Part shown: piece by piece, positions 1 to 7,261 of the stretch | Position numbering within the stretch: position 1 is the first letter of the stretch | Layout of the letters: each line of letters opens with the position of its first letter | Source of the DNA: Thermoanaerobacterales bacterium UBA4877 | Lineage (GTDB): Bacteria > Bacillota > Thermoanaerobacteria > Thermoanaerobacterales > UBA4877 | Assembly (NCBI GenBank): GCA_002399345.1 | Contig: DHDL01000035.1 | Coordinates: forward strand, 70,601-114,464 | DNA length: 43,864 nt | Direction of reading: 5' to 3' | Notes under the pieces: model-generated | Database searches by the model: none | Seen by the model: the letters and a program-made list of their open reading frames with translations, nothing else | What the model was told of the DNA's origin: nothing | Position numbers and translations under genes: made by a program

Positions 1-210
1 CATAATTGTGCTAAATAGTCTATAACCTGCTTAAATAGATCTTATCATCTTGATTTTCAAAACAATCTAGAGTATATCTATTGCCACAACGCTTATCTCT
101 ACCAACAGCAGATGTCTTTCCTTCTACTGCAGATTTTGGTTATTTACCTTATCTACTTTAGAGGTATCATATAACAAAGCACATGCTAAGCAGGGTCCTA
201 CCCATAATAA
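1..210 (-). pseudogene. Degenerate coding remnant, unrecognised
   Basis: Read on the minus strand, about 200-110 gives an open stretch containing ACALLYDTSKVDKVNN. A one-base shift near 128-135 leads into another stretch containing SAVEGKTSAVGRDKRCG and then FENQDDKIYLSRL, ending in a stop near 20. Joined together they look like the tail of a protein broken by a frameshift and stops. The conserved-looking LLYDT suggests an old transposase, but I cannot place it in a family. It lies just beyond the terminator of the DUF1292 gene and has no start or ribosome binding site of its own. Confidence in this being real coding history is low. Confidence 0.25.
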
Positions 211-211
211 T

Positions 212-235
212 AAAGTGCTCATTAAAGAGCACTTT
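212..235 (-). terminator. Terminator hairpin after DUF1292 gene
   Basis: A perfect 9-bp stem (AAAGTGCTC / GAGCACTTT) with a 6-nt loop abuts the stop codon of the DUF1292 gene. On the minus strand it is followed by a T/A-rich run rather than pure T. It probably ends the ireB-AKR-ruvX-DUF1292 transcript. Confidence 0.65.
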
Positions 236-537
236 TAATCCAAATCACCGTCATCATCGTCGTCTTCATCATAATACTCATCTTCATCATAATCGTCCAT
301 CAACTCATTATATGCTTCCACAACTATATCAAATTCGTCATCGTCTTCCACACCTAAAAATATTTCCTCTCCATTTTCATCTTTATCAACCCGCAGGATG
401 TAGCCGTCTTCACCGTCTTCATCATCAGCCGGCCTTACCACCACATAATCCTTATCCTCTACGGAAAGTGACGCAATAAGCTCAAAACGCTGCTCTTCGC
501 CATCCTCATCATACAGAATTATAGTCTCATCTTCCAT
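235..537 (-). CDS. DUF1292 (UPF0473) family acidic protein
   Basis: A 100-residue protein beginning MEDETIILYDEDGEEQRF, which matches the DUF1292 family (Bacillus subtilis YrzB type). The first 80 residues form the family domain. The last 20 are almost entirely Asp, Glu and Tyr, an acidic low-complexity tail. The start is supported by GAGGTG eight bases upstream. It is the last gene of the conserved alaS-ireB-ruvX-DUF1292 neighbourhood of Firmicutes. Its function is unknown in the family. The family assignment is firm from the N-terminal pattern and the gene order. Confidence 0.85.
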   Translation of the reverse strand: MEDETIILYDEDGEEQRFELIASLSVEDKDYVVVRPADDEDGEDGYILRVDKDENGEEIFLGVEDDDEFDIVVEAYNELMDDYDEDEYYDEDDDDDGDLD

Positions 538-620
538 TGGCTTTACACCTCGCTTCTAACATGATATTGTCATTGTATTATACATACTAATATATGTCAA
601 CATTGAAGTTTTATACAAAT

Positions 621-1031
621 TTAGCTACGGCTTTCAAGATAACTTTGCAGTATGATTGAGGCCGCTACACTGTCTATTACTTTTCTTCTCTTTTTACGAC
701 TTAGATCTGCCTCCAGAAGAGCCCTTTCCGCGAGCACGGTGGTAAGCCTTTCATCCCATAAAACAACCTCCAGGCCTATCGTACCCCTTAGTGTATCTGC
801 AAACTGGAGTGTTTTCTCGCACTGTGGTCCAATGCTTCCATTCATATTCCGCGGAAGCCCGATAACGATCTTTACCACATTGTATTCATCTATCACATGT
901 TTTATGGCATCCATATCCCGCTTAATATCAATCCTTCTTACAGTCTTGACCGGCTGAGACAAAATACCGGAAGGGTCGCTTATGGCCAGGCCTATGGTTT
1001 TATCCCCAAGGTCGATGCCCAGTGTCCTCAA
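621..1031 (-). CDS. ruvX: Pre-16S rRNA nuclease / putative Holliday junction resolvase YqgF
   Basis: RuvX/YqgF has an RNase H-like fold and matures the 5' end of 16S rRNA; it was formerly proposed as a Holliday junction resolvase. The N-terminus, TLGIDLGDKTIGLAISD, carries the first catalytic Asp. VIGLPRNMNGSIGPQ and LWDERLTTVLAERAL are the later family motifs, and IDSVAASIILQSYL holds the final acidic residue. The open frame extends upstream to 1085, but that would put part of the protein inside the preceding reductase gene. I choose TTG at 1031, which gives MRTLGIDLG and 136 residues, seven bases after AAGGTGG. GTG at 1037 is the alternative. It starts two bases after the reductase stop codon, so translation is probably coupled. 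Confidence 0.9.
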   Translation of the reverse strand: MRTLGIDLGDKTIGLAISDPSGILSQPVKTVRRIDIKRDMDAIKHVIDEYNVVKIVIGLPRNMNGSIGPQCEKTLQFADTLRGTIGLEVVLWDERLTTVLAERALLEADLSRKKRRKVIDSVAASIILQSYLESRS

Positions 1032-1033
1032 TA

Positions 1034-1987
1034 TCACACCACCTTTATATAAAAATGTGGGCACACACCCACACAATAACTGCAAAGATTACACCTTGTC
1101 ATATCCACTTTAACACTGTCACCCTCTATGCTTAGTGCATTTTGAATACATCTGTCAACGCACGCCCCGCATAAATCGCACCACTTTTCTATATCGATCC
1201 TGCGCGGTTGTTTATTGAGCCGAGACTTAACATCCCCGGGAACATCGTTGCCTAGTACCATATCAATATCAGCCGTCACCTCATCCTCCGACTGCATACC
1301 TATAGCAATGGATGATACCTCATTAATGGAATTAACAAAATCAATGGCTTTCTGGGGCTGAGTAATAAGGTGCCCGCCTCCCAGGGCCTTCATGGCATAT
1401 ATACCCTTGCCGAACTCCTGCCCTGCTCTCTTGATGGCTCGTATCATATCATCCCTGCCGCCGCCCAGTATACCTACGCCGTCCATGTTTATTATTGGAT
1501 GAATCACATCGATCTCGTTCATAAGAGAAGCCGATCTTACTGCATCCACCGTATGCGTTGAAATACCAAAGGCCCTTATATACCCTTTTGCTTTGGCCTT
1601 CATGAAATACTCAATGGCCTCGGCATGGCCTCTTAAGGTATATATACTTTCCTGCTCATGAAGCATGAATATATCTATATAGTCTCTCTTCAGAGCCTTC
1701 AAAGCCTTCGTTAGACTCTTCTCAGCCATTTCCGCATTATATGCATAGCACTTGGTAGTAATTACAGCATTAGCGGGGCGGCAGGTATCCAGAAACTCGG
1801 ATATGATATCATAATTATCATATATTTCCGCTGTGTCTATAAAATTAACACCATGATCAAAAGCAAATGCAAGTAAATCCACCGCCTGCCTGCGGGTCAT
1901 ATCACTCTGCAGCGGGCTGATGGAAAGCGCCCCGAAACAAACCTTAGACACCTTTATGTCGGTGCCTTTAAGGAGGTTATATATCAT
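1034..1987 (-). CDS. Aldo/keto reductase with C-terminal 2x[4Fe-4S] ferredoxin domain
   Basis: A 317-residue protein. Residues 1-260 are an aldo/keto reductase barrel with the catalytic tetrad visible as D51 and Y56 (NFIDTAEIYDNY), K79 (VITTKCYA) and H110 (FMLHEQ). Residues 270-309 hold two ferredoxin motifs of the CxxCxxCxxxC type (C270, C273, C276, C280 and C299, C302, C305, C309). This architecture is known in anaerobes and suggests that electrons pass between an iron-sulfur carrier and the nicotinamide site; the substrate is unknown. The ATG directly follows the ireB stop codon (TAGATG) with only a weak ribosome binding site, so it likely depends on ireB translation. It interrupts the usual ireB-ruvX adjacency, which suggests an insertion into the operon. 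Confidence 0.88.
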   Translation of the reverse strand: MIYNLLKGTDIKVSKVCFGALSISPLQSDMTRRQAVDLLAFAFDHGVNFIDTAEIYDNYDIISEFLDTCRPANAVITTKCYAYNAEMAEKSLTKALKALKRDYIDIFMLHEQESIYTLRGHAEAIEYFMKAKAKGYIRAFGISTHTVDAVRSASLMNEIDVIHPIINMDGVGILGGGRDDMIRAIKRAGQEFGKGIYAMKALGGGHLITQPQKAIDFVNSINEVSSIAIGMQSEDEVTADIDMVLGNDVPGDVKSRLNKQPRRIDIEKWCDLCGACVDRCIQNALSIEGDSVKVDMTRCNLCSYCVGVCPHFYIKVV

Positions 1988-2245
1988 CTAATTCTTCGCC
2001 TGCAGATAATATTTCACCAATTCTTCCACCAGTTCGTCTCTTTCCAGCTTCTTTATTAGCCCCCTTGCATTGCCATAGCTGGTAATATAAGTTGGATCAC
2101 CGGACAAAAGGTAACCGACTATTTGATTTATAGGATTGTAACCTTTCTCCTTCAGGGCTTTATATACCTCCCTGAGTATCTCCCTGGCTTGATCCGCTTT
2201 AACCTTATCAATGCTGTATTTCATGGTATCCTGATTATCAGCCAT
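1988..2245 (-). CDS. ireB: IreB family regulatory phosphoprotein (DUF965)
   Basis: An 85-residue protein with the conserved IreB core ([20 protein letters not shown], then [20 protein letters not shown]). In Enterococcus faecalis IreB is a substrate of the Ser/Thr kinase IreK and a negative regulator of cephalosporin resistance. A threonine near the N-terminus (T7) could be a phosphoacceptor here, by analogy only. The start was moved from the upstream ATG at 2272 to ATG at 2245, which has GGAGGTG seven bases before it and gives the usual family length. It lies downstream of alaS and upstream of ruvX, as in most Firmicutes. Confidence 0.9.
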   Translation of the reverse strand: MADNQDTMKYSIDKVKADQAREILREVYKALKEKGYNPINQIVGYLLSGDPTYITSYGNARGLIKKLERDELVEELVKYYLQAKN

Positions 2246-2270
2246 ATATAAACACCTCCGCTTCAGTTTC

Positions 2271-2299
2271 ATTGTACCATATTTTAACGTTATGTAATA
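2271..2299 (-). promoter_or_regulatory. Possible extended -10 promoter for ireB operon
   Basis: On the minus strand TATGGTACAAT forms an extended -10 (TGG before TACAAT at 2271-2276). No good -35 is seen at 17 bp; TTACAT lies at 15 bp. The predicted start is about 20 bases upstream of the ireB start codon. Confidence 0.35.
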
Positions 2300-2387
2300 G
2301 TAATTAAATATAAAAATAGTGCGAAATACCTACTCCGATATACAAAAGCCAACTAAATACAAGAAAATTCAAGTTTAAATTTAAAAC

Positions 2388-2405
2388 AGAGAGGAATGCC
2401 TCTCT
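2388..2405 (-). terminator. Terminator hairpin after alaS
   Basis: A 7-bp stem AGAGAGG/CCTCTCT with a 4-nt loop overlaps the alaS stop codon. On the minus strand it is followed by TGTTTTAAATTT. The T tract is imperfect, so termination may be partial. Confidence 0.6.
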
Positions 2406-5037
2406 ATTTTAAACTGTCTTCAATGTAGCTGCGGCATAAACCAAAAGCCTCATCTATCCTGGATTTATCCTTGCCACCGCCCTGGGCCATATCCGGCCTT
2501 CCTCCACCGTTTCCTCCCAGCACTGCGGATACCTTCTTTACGATATCTCCCGCCTTTATGCCCTTGTCTATAACATCCCGGGATACACTGGCAACCAGGT
2601 TTATCTTTTTGTCTTCAATACCGGCAAGCACAATAATGCCGCTACCCAGCTTGGATTTCAAGGTATCATTCAGGCTCCGCAGGTCTTTTTTATTATACCC
2701 GTCTTTTTTCAAAGTTAAAAGCTTAATACCTTTTAAATCAACCGCTCCTTTAGTATATTCCTCTGCTGACAGGTTCATAGACTGCTGCTTTAATTTTTCT
2801 ATCTCATGGTCTTTTTCCTTGAGCGCAGCAGTCATCTCGTTTATCTTGTCATTCACATCACTCTCACCCACCTTGAGCAAACCGGCGAGAGAAATAAAAG
2901 CGTCTTTGTATTTGCTTAAGTATTCATATGCCTTAGGTCCGGTACAAGCCTCAATCCTTCTCATGCCAGCACCCACGGCACCTTCCGACATTATTTTAAA
3001 TATACCTATCTCCGATGTATTATTCACATGTGTACCGCCGCATAACTCCAAACTATAGTCCCCTACTTTTACCAGCCTCACCGTATCACCATATTTTTCT
3101 GAAAAGAGGGCCATTGCGCCCATTTCTTGAGCCTTCTGGAGGGTGGTCTCACTCACCTTTACGGGTAGCTTATCATAAATTATTTCATTCACCCGTTTCT
3201 CCACCTTTTTGATTTCTTCATCACTCATGGCCTGGTAATGAGAAAAATCAAATCTCAGGTAGTCGGGAGTCACCAGGGAACCCGCCTGATGCACATGGCT
3301 ACCCAAAACTTCCTGCAACGCCCTTTGAAGGAGGTGTGTCGCAGTATGGTTCCTCGCCATATCCATCCTTAATACCTTATCCACAGCGGTGTTTACTACG
3401 TCACCCACACTCATTATGCCTTTCTTTATTTTTCCAATGTGAATAAACTTATTCCCTATCTTCCGGCAATCAGTTATTTCCATCTTTACATTGTCATTAT
3501 AGATTCTGCCTTTATCTCCAATCTGCCCGCCGCTCTCCGCATAAAACGAAGTCTCGTCAAGCAGGATTGCTGCATCTTCACCCTCTGACGCATGGGAAAC
3601 AAGTTCATTATCCTTTATTATGGCCAGCACCCGGCCCTCGGTATTTAACTTCTCATATCCTGTGAATTTCGTAGAATACAGCTTTAATTCATCCATAATT
3701 TCATCGTTAGCCCACAGTGAACCGTCTTCCATTTTATTGGCCCGGGCTCTCTTTTTCTGTACGGTCATAGCGTCATTAAATCCGTCATCATCCACATCCA
3801 GGCCCTCTTCCTCCAACATTTCCCTGGTAAGATCCAGCGGAAACCCGTAGGTATCATAGAGTTTAAAGGCATCCTCCCCGGACAGTACCTTCCTGCCCTC
3901 GGACTTCATTCTGTCCATATATTGCTGCAGCCTGCCTATACCCTGGTCGATGGTTTCATCAAATCTTTCCTCTTCCATCTTAACAACTTTTTTAATATAT
4001 CCGCGACGTTCCATAAGCTCAGGATAAACACCCCTATATACCTCGGCAACCCTATCAACCAACCTATATAAGAAAGGCTCATTTAAACCGAGAAGCTTGC
4101 CGTGCCGAGCAGCGCCCCTCAATATCCTCCGGAGGACATAACCGCGTCCCTCATTGGATGGCAATATCCCGTCGCCTATCATGAAAGTCATGCTTCTTAT
4201 ATGATCGGTAATCACTTTTAAGCTGATATCCTGTTTGGCATTCTCGTTGTATTTTTTACCGCTTGACTTTAGCACGCTGTCCATAATATTCTTAAGTACA
4301 TCCACCTCAAAGATATTGTCTGCGTCCTGCATTATTGCTGCAATCCTCTCCAGACCCATACCTGTATCTATATTAGGATGGGGAAGCCTGTTATAATTAC
4401 CCGCTTCATCCTTATCAAACTGCGTGAAGACAAGATTCCAAAACTCCATAAACCTGTCACAATCACATCCCGGTTTACAATCCGGTTTGCCGCAACCCTT
4501 GTCGGCGCCTCTGTCAAAATACAGTTCGGAGCAGGGACCGCACGGACCTAATCCGATCTCCCAAAAATTATCATCCTTGCCCAGCTTGACTATCCTTTCC
4601 TCGGGTATGCCGACAACCTTATTCCAAATCTCGAATGCCTCGTCATCATTCTCATAAATCGTAACCCATATCTTATCCCCCGGGAGTTTAAGACACTTCG
4701 TAGCGAACTCCCAGGCCCAGGGTATGGCATCCTCCTTGAAATAATCTCCGAAAGAAAAATTACCCAGCATCTCAAAAAATGTGGCATGCCGTGCTGTCTT
4801 GCCCACCCTTTCTAAATCGGGAGTCCTGAGGCATTTCTGACAAGTTGTTACTCTTTTACTCGGCGGCTGCTCTTTACCCGTAAAATATGGTTTAAGGGGA
4901 GCCATGCCTGCATTTATCAGAAGAAGACTCTTATCATCATGAGGAATAAGTGGAAAACTCTTTAATCTCTTATGCCCTTGTCTCTCAAAAAAACTCAAGA
5001 AACTTTCTCTTATATCATCCGTTGACATCCATTCCAT
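2404..5037 (-). CDS. alaS: Alanyl-tRNA synthetase
   Basis: A full-length 877-residue class II synthetase that charges tRNA-Ala. The N-terminal catalytic domain shows INAGMAPLKPYFTG and RHATFFEMLGNFSFGDYF. The editing domain that clears Ser/Gly-tRNA-Ala has its zinc-binding residues H564 and H568 (HTATHLL) and C666 and H670 (LCGGTH). The C-Ala domain ends with a glycine-rich GGNGGGRPDMAQGGG element. The start ATG has AAAGGAGG eight bases upstream. The gene is preceded by a T-box leader and a near-consensus promoter, so it should be induced when uncharged tRNA-Ala accumulates. It has the same neighbours as in B. subtilis (AI-2E permease upstream, ireB downstream). Confidence 0.98.
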   Translation of the reverse strand: MEWMSTDDIRESFLSFFERQGHKRLKSFPLIPHDDKSLLLINAGMAPLKPYFTGKEQPPSKRVTTCQKCLRTPDLERVGKTARHATFFEMLGNFSFGDYFKEDAIPWAWEFATKCLKLPGDKIWVTIYENDDEAFEIWNKVVGIPEERIVKLGKDDNFWEIGLGPCGPCSELYFDRGADKGCGKPDCKPGCDCDRFMEFWNLVFTQFDKDEAGNYNRLPHPNIDTGMGLERIAAIMQDADNIFEVDVLKNIMDSVLKSSGKKYNENAKQDISLKVITDHIRSMTFMIGDGILPSNEGRGYVLRRILRGAARHGKLLGLNEPFLYRLVDRVAEVYRGVYPELMERRGYIKKVVKMEEERFDETIDQGIGRLQQYMDRMKSEGRKVLSGEDAFKLYDTYGFPLDLTREMLEEEGLDVDDDGFNDAMTVQKKRARANKMEDGSLWANDEIMDELKLYSTKFTGYEKLNTEGRVLAIIKDNELVSHASEGEDAAILLDETSFYAESGGQIGDKGRIYNDNVKMEITDCRKIGNKFIHIGKIKKGIMSVGDVVNTAVDKVLRMDMARNHTATHLLQRALQEVLGSHVHQAGSLVTPDYLRFDFSHYQAMSDEEIKKVEKRVNEIIYDKLPVKVSETTLQKAQEMGAMALFSEKYGDTVRLVKVGDYSLELCGGTHVNNTSEIGIFKIMSEGAVGAGMRRIEACTGPKAYEYLSKYKDAFISLAGLLKVGESDVNDKINEMTAALKEKDHEIEKLKQQSMNLSAEEYTKGAVDLKGIKLLTLKKDGYNKKDLRSLNDTLKSKLGSGIIVLAGIEDKKINLVASVSRDVIDKGIKAGDIVKKVSAVLGGNGGGRPDMAQGGGKDKSRIDEAFGLCRSYIEDSLK

Positions 5038-5061
5038 TATAAATCCTCCTTTGTATGTAAT

Positions 5062-5300
5062 ATAAAAAAAGCCCCTAAAACATATTATATGTTTTAGGGG
5101 CGAATATCTCGCTGTACCACCCTATTTTACCATACGGTCTCTTGATTGATAACGGGGCATGCCCCGTCGCAGATTACTCTTTTCATCTGCGCGGCTTTTG
5201 AGACGGCTTCCGATAGGTATGCCGGAAACTCACACCATCCGTTTCCTCTCTGCAAGGCGATATCACTCTCGGTTATTTCTCATCATTGCTTTTGTGATGT
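5062..5300 (-). promoter_or_regulatory. T-box leader of alaS (tRNA-Ala sensing)
   Basis: The minus strand carries the T-box signature AGGGTGGTACAGCG at 5110-5123. A strong terminator follows, with stem GCCCCTAAAACATA / TATGTTTTAGGGGC at 5071-5101 and a T7 run. The T-box UGGU would pair with the ACCA end of tRNA-Ala (discriminator A73). Stem I lies at about 5215-5290. The likely specifier is GCA at 5220-5222, within GGCATACC just above the stem I base (CCGA/TCGG). Other hairpins occur between, including a 14-bp perfect palindrome at 5153-5166. When uncharged tRNA binds, the antiterminator should form and alaS be transcribed. The class is firm; the exact specifier position is an inference. Confidence 0.92.
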
Positions 5301-5305
5301 CTTTA

Positions 5306-5334
5306 ATTATACAAAATATATTGAAAGCTGTCAA
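5306..5334 (-). promoter_or_regulatory. SigA-type promoter of alaS
   Basis: The minus strand reads TTGACA (5329-5334), 17 bp, TATAAT (5306-5311), a perfect consensus placed directly upstream of the T-box leader. Confidence 0.9.
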
Positions 5335-5372
5335 TGGACTTCGCAGCCTTATTTGCTAAAGATACATTCAGC

Positions 5373-5414
5373 TCTGTAATCTATCATCTGTAATCTATCA
5401 TCTGTAATCTATCA
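5373..5414. repeat. Three perfect 14-bp tandem repeats
   Basis: The unit TCTGTAATCTATCA occurs three times in direct tandem, with a decayed partial copy (TCTGTCCTCTGTATT) following. It lies between the alaS promoter and the end of the AI-2E permease gene, in non-coding DNA. I see no coding role. It resembles a small minisatellite prone to copy-number change. Confidence 0.85.
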
Positions 5415-5429
5415 TCTGTCCTCTGTATT

Positions 5430-6446
5430 CTAAATCTGTGCTATGCGTATGAGCACAACACGTATAACCGCAGCCAAAGGTACTGAGAGCAGCATCCCCC
5501 AAATACCAAAAAATTCCTGACCAAAAATTATGAGGAACATAACCATAAGAGGATGCAGCCCTACATTTTCGCCGAGTATCCTTGGGGAGATGACTGCACT
5601 CTCAATTTCCTGAACAACCAGATATATAATAAGCGCATATAGTGCCTTGCGGGGAGAATCTAAAAGAGCCATAAAAACCGTTGGTATGGCGGCTATTATA
5701 GGTCCAAAATATGGTATGAAATTAAAAATTCCAGTTAATATCCCTAATAATACGGCAAGTTTTACATGAAGAGCCAGTAGGCCGATGGATGTAAATAATC
5801 CAACAAACAAATTTATGTAAAACTGACCTCTTATATAGCCGTTTACGACCTTGTCCACATCCGATACTATCAGCTTTGCTGTTTTTCTGTTTCTTTCAGG
5901 TACTAAAAGATAAAGATCAGTATATATTTTTTCCCTGTCATTCAATATATAAAATGCAATTATCGGTGACAATATGAAATTAAGAAAAGATGAGAAAAGT
6001 GCATTCAGTTTATTTGGTAGCTTTTTAAGCTCGTTTGTAAAGGTGCTGTTTAATTTGGTATATATCCTATTAATAGCCTTATTGATTCCAGGGATTGAAT
6101 TTAATTTGCCCTCCAGGGCATCCACTTCTCTGCTTAGATTATTTCTTATTTCCGGCAGCTCGGTTGTAAATGATTTGAGCTCTGCAACTATATGCGGTGT
6201 AATAAGCCAAAGGGCAACCAATAAAACCGCTAATATAATTGTAAATGTAATTAATATGCTGCGGCTTCTGCCCACATCTTTTTTCTCAAAATACTCTGTT
6301 ATGGGATATATAATATACGCTAAAAGAACTCCCAAGATGAACGGAGTTAAAACACTTATGAGTTTACTTCTGAAAGTAAATATCAGTATAACCGATATAA
6401 TGATAATAAGATATTTAATAATTTTTTTTACATTATTATATCCCAC
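5430..6446 (-). CDS. AI-2E family transporter (putative permease)
   Basis: A multi-pass membrane protein of the PF01594 family (YrrI/YdbI/TqsA type). Two N-terminal helices surround FRSKLISVLTPFILGVLLAY. A soluble segment at about 90-170 follows, and then a cluster of helices with the family motifs LSPIIAFYILNDR and PYFGPIIAAIP. Substrates in this family are poorly defined and range from AI-2 to ions. The open frame extends to 6515, but that part reads through a hairpin. I choose GTG at 6446, which has AAGGAG seven bases upstream and gives 338 residues, the usual family length. It lies directly upstream of alaS, as in B. subtilis. Confidence 0.88.
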   Translation of the reverse strand: MGYNNVKKIIKYLIIIISVILIFTFRSKLISVLTPFILGVLLAYIIYPITEYFEKKDVGRSRSILITFTIILAVLLVALWLITPHIVAELKSFTTELPEIRNNLSREVDALEGKLNSIPGINKAINRIYTKLNSTFTNELKKLPNKLNALFSSFLNFILSPIIAFYILNDREKIYTDLYLLVPERNRKTAKLIVSDVDKVVNGYIRGQFYINLFVGLFTSIGLLALHVKLAVLLGILTGIFNFIPYFGPIIAAIPTVFMALLDSPRKALYALIIYLVVQEIESAVISPRILGENVGLHPLMVMFLIIFGQEFFGIWGMLLSVPLAAVIRVVLIRIAQI

Positions 6447-6480
6447 ATTTATTCTCCTTAGTTTGTCACCGTACTGAAAA

Positions 6481-6510
6481 GGTGCATAAAAAGTTGCCTT
6501 TTTATGCACC
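6481..6510 (-). terminator. Hairpin between the 51-aa gene and the AI-2E gene
   Basis: A perfect 13-bp inverted repeat (GGTGCATAAAAAG with its complement) has a 4-nt loop and is followed on the minus strand by TTTTC. It follows the stop of the small 51-residue gene and precedes the AI-2E permease, so it is probably a terminator or attenuator between them. Confidence 0.6.
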
Positions 6511-6519
6511 CACACCTAT

Positions 6520-6675
6520 TTAATCCATTATATCCACTATTCTATGGTATAACTTTCTGCCTCTTTTAAGCAACCCTTTCTTTTTTCTCTTTCCGATAAT
6601 AGCCGGCATTATCGTATGGGCTGCCACAGTACCCACAGCAGTTCCTAAAATCAGGCCTTTTGTAAGCTTTTTCAT
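6520..6675 (-). CDS. Small basic protein with glycine-zipper-like hydrophobic N-terminus
   Basis: A 51-residue open frame begins MKKLTKGLILGTAVGTVAAH. Residues 7-27 are hydrophobic with spaced Gly and Ala (GLILGTAVGT), like a membrane-inserting glycine zipper. Residues 29-44 are rich in Lys and Arg, followed by HRIVDIMD. The ATG lies just downstream of the PRC-barrel gene stop, and its AGGAG site is inside the end of that gene, so the two are probably co-translated. I do not recognise a named family. A membrane-associated accessory to the PRC-barrel protein is a guess from position. Confidence 0.7.
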   Translation of the reverse strand: MKKLTKGLILGTAVGTVAAHTIMPAIIGKRKKKGLLKRGRKLYHRIVDIMD

Positions 6676-6678
6676 TTC

Positions 6679-7188
6679 CTACTCCTCCCTCTTCAGGATA
6701 TTCCTAATACCTCCATTATATACTTTTAATTTTTTTTGAGGAGGACATAAAATAAACTTTTTATTGACCTTTAGATCTTCAAAGGGTATTATCTGCGTGC
6801 CATCATATACATCAAGCAAAAATCCTTTACTCATGCTAATACCGGTGACACGTCTGTCTCTAAAGTTAAAGTATATATTGTCACAAATACCCAAAATCTG
6901 ATCCCTCGACCTGACAACCAATCCAATAACGTCACCTGCAAATAAAAACTCCTGCGCTAATTTTTTTTCATAACTTGTGGCGTCCTTAAGTTCTATACAA
7001 TCTTTAGTAAAACTCTTTACATTGTTTGTTTTATATATTCTGTCAGTATTTAGTACATTTTTGCTCTTAATAATTATCGCTATAAGGCGGCCGTCATAGT
7101 CAAAGCAGATATCCTTCAGACTACCTATAATTCTGTTATCTTTTAAAGAAACTACTTCTTTTTTAAAGAGGGCATTAAATCCCCTCAA
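6679..7188 (-). CDS. PRC-barrel domain protein
   Basis: A 169-residue protein with two tandem PRC-barrel-like halves. The first spans residues 5-80 (KKEVVSLKDNRIIGSLKDIC); the second spans 88-160 (FAGDVIGLVVRSRDQILGIC, then FEDLKV). PRC barrels occur in RNA-processing factors and in sporulation proteins of the YlmC/YmxH type; the role here is not known. The start is TTG at 7188, six bases after AGGGGAG. It lies downstream of mnmA and upstream of a coupled 51-residue gene. Confidence 0.8.
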   Translation of the reverse strand: MRGFNALFKKEVVSLKDNRIIGSLKDICFDYDGRLIAIIIKSKNVLNTDRIYKTNNVKSFTKDCIELKDATSYEKKLAQEFLFAGDVIGLVVRSRDQILGICDNIYFNFRDRRVTGISMSKGFLLDVYDGTQIIPFEDLKVNKKFILCPPQKKLKVYNGGIRNILKREE

Positions 7189-7261
7189 CTTATACTCCCC
7201 TTTTTTATATTTTTATATAATTTATTTTACCTTTATTTTATGGAATTCATACATAAGGATG

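Noticed and set aside
183..479. Plus-strand open frame rich in His and Leu opposite the DUF1292 gene
   Set aside because: It is the antisense of an Asp/Glu-rich coding sequence, whose complement naturally lacks stops. There is no ribosome binding site.
2471..3058. 195-codon plus-strand open frame inside alaS
   Set aside because: It is a shadow of the alaS reading frame with Ser/Pro-rich composition and no family resemblance.
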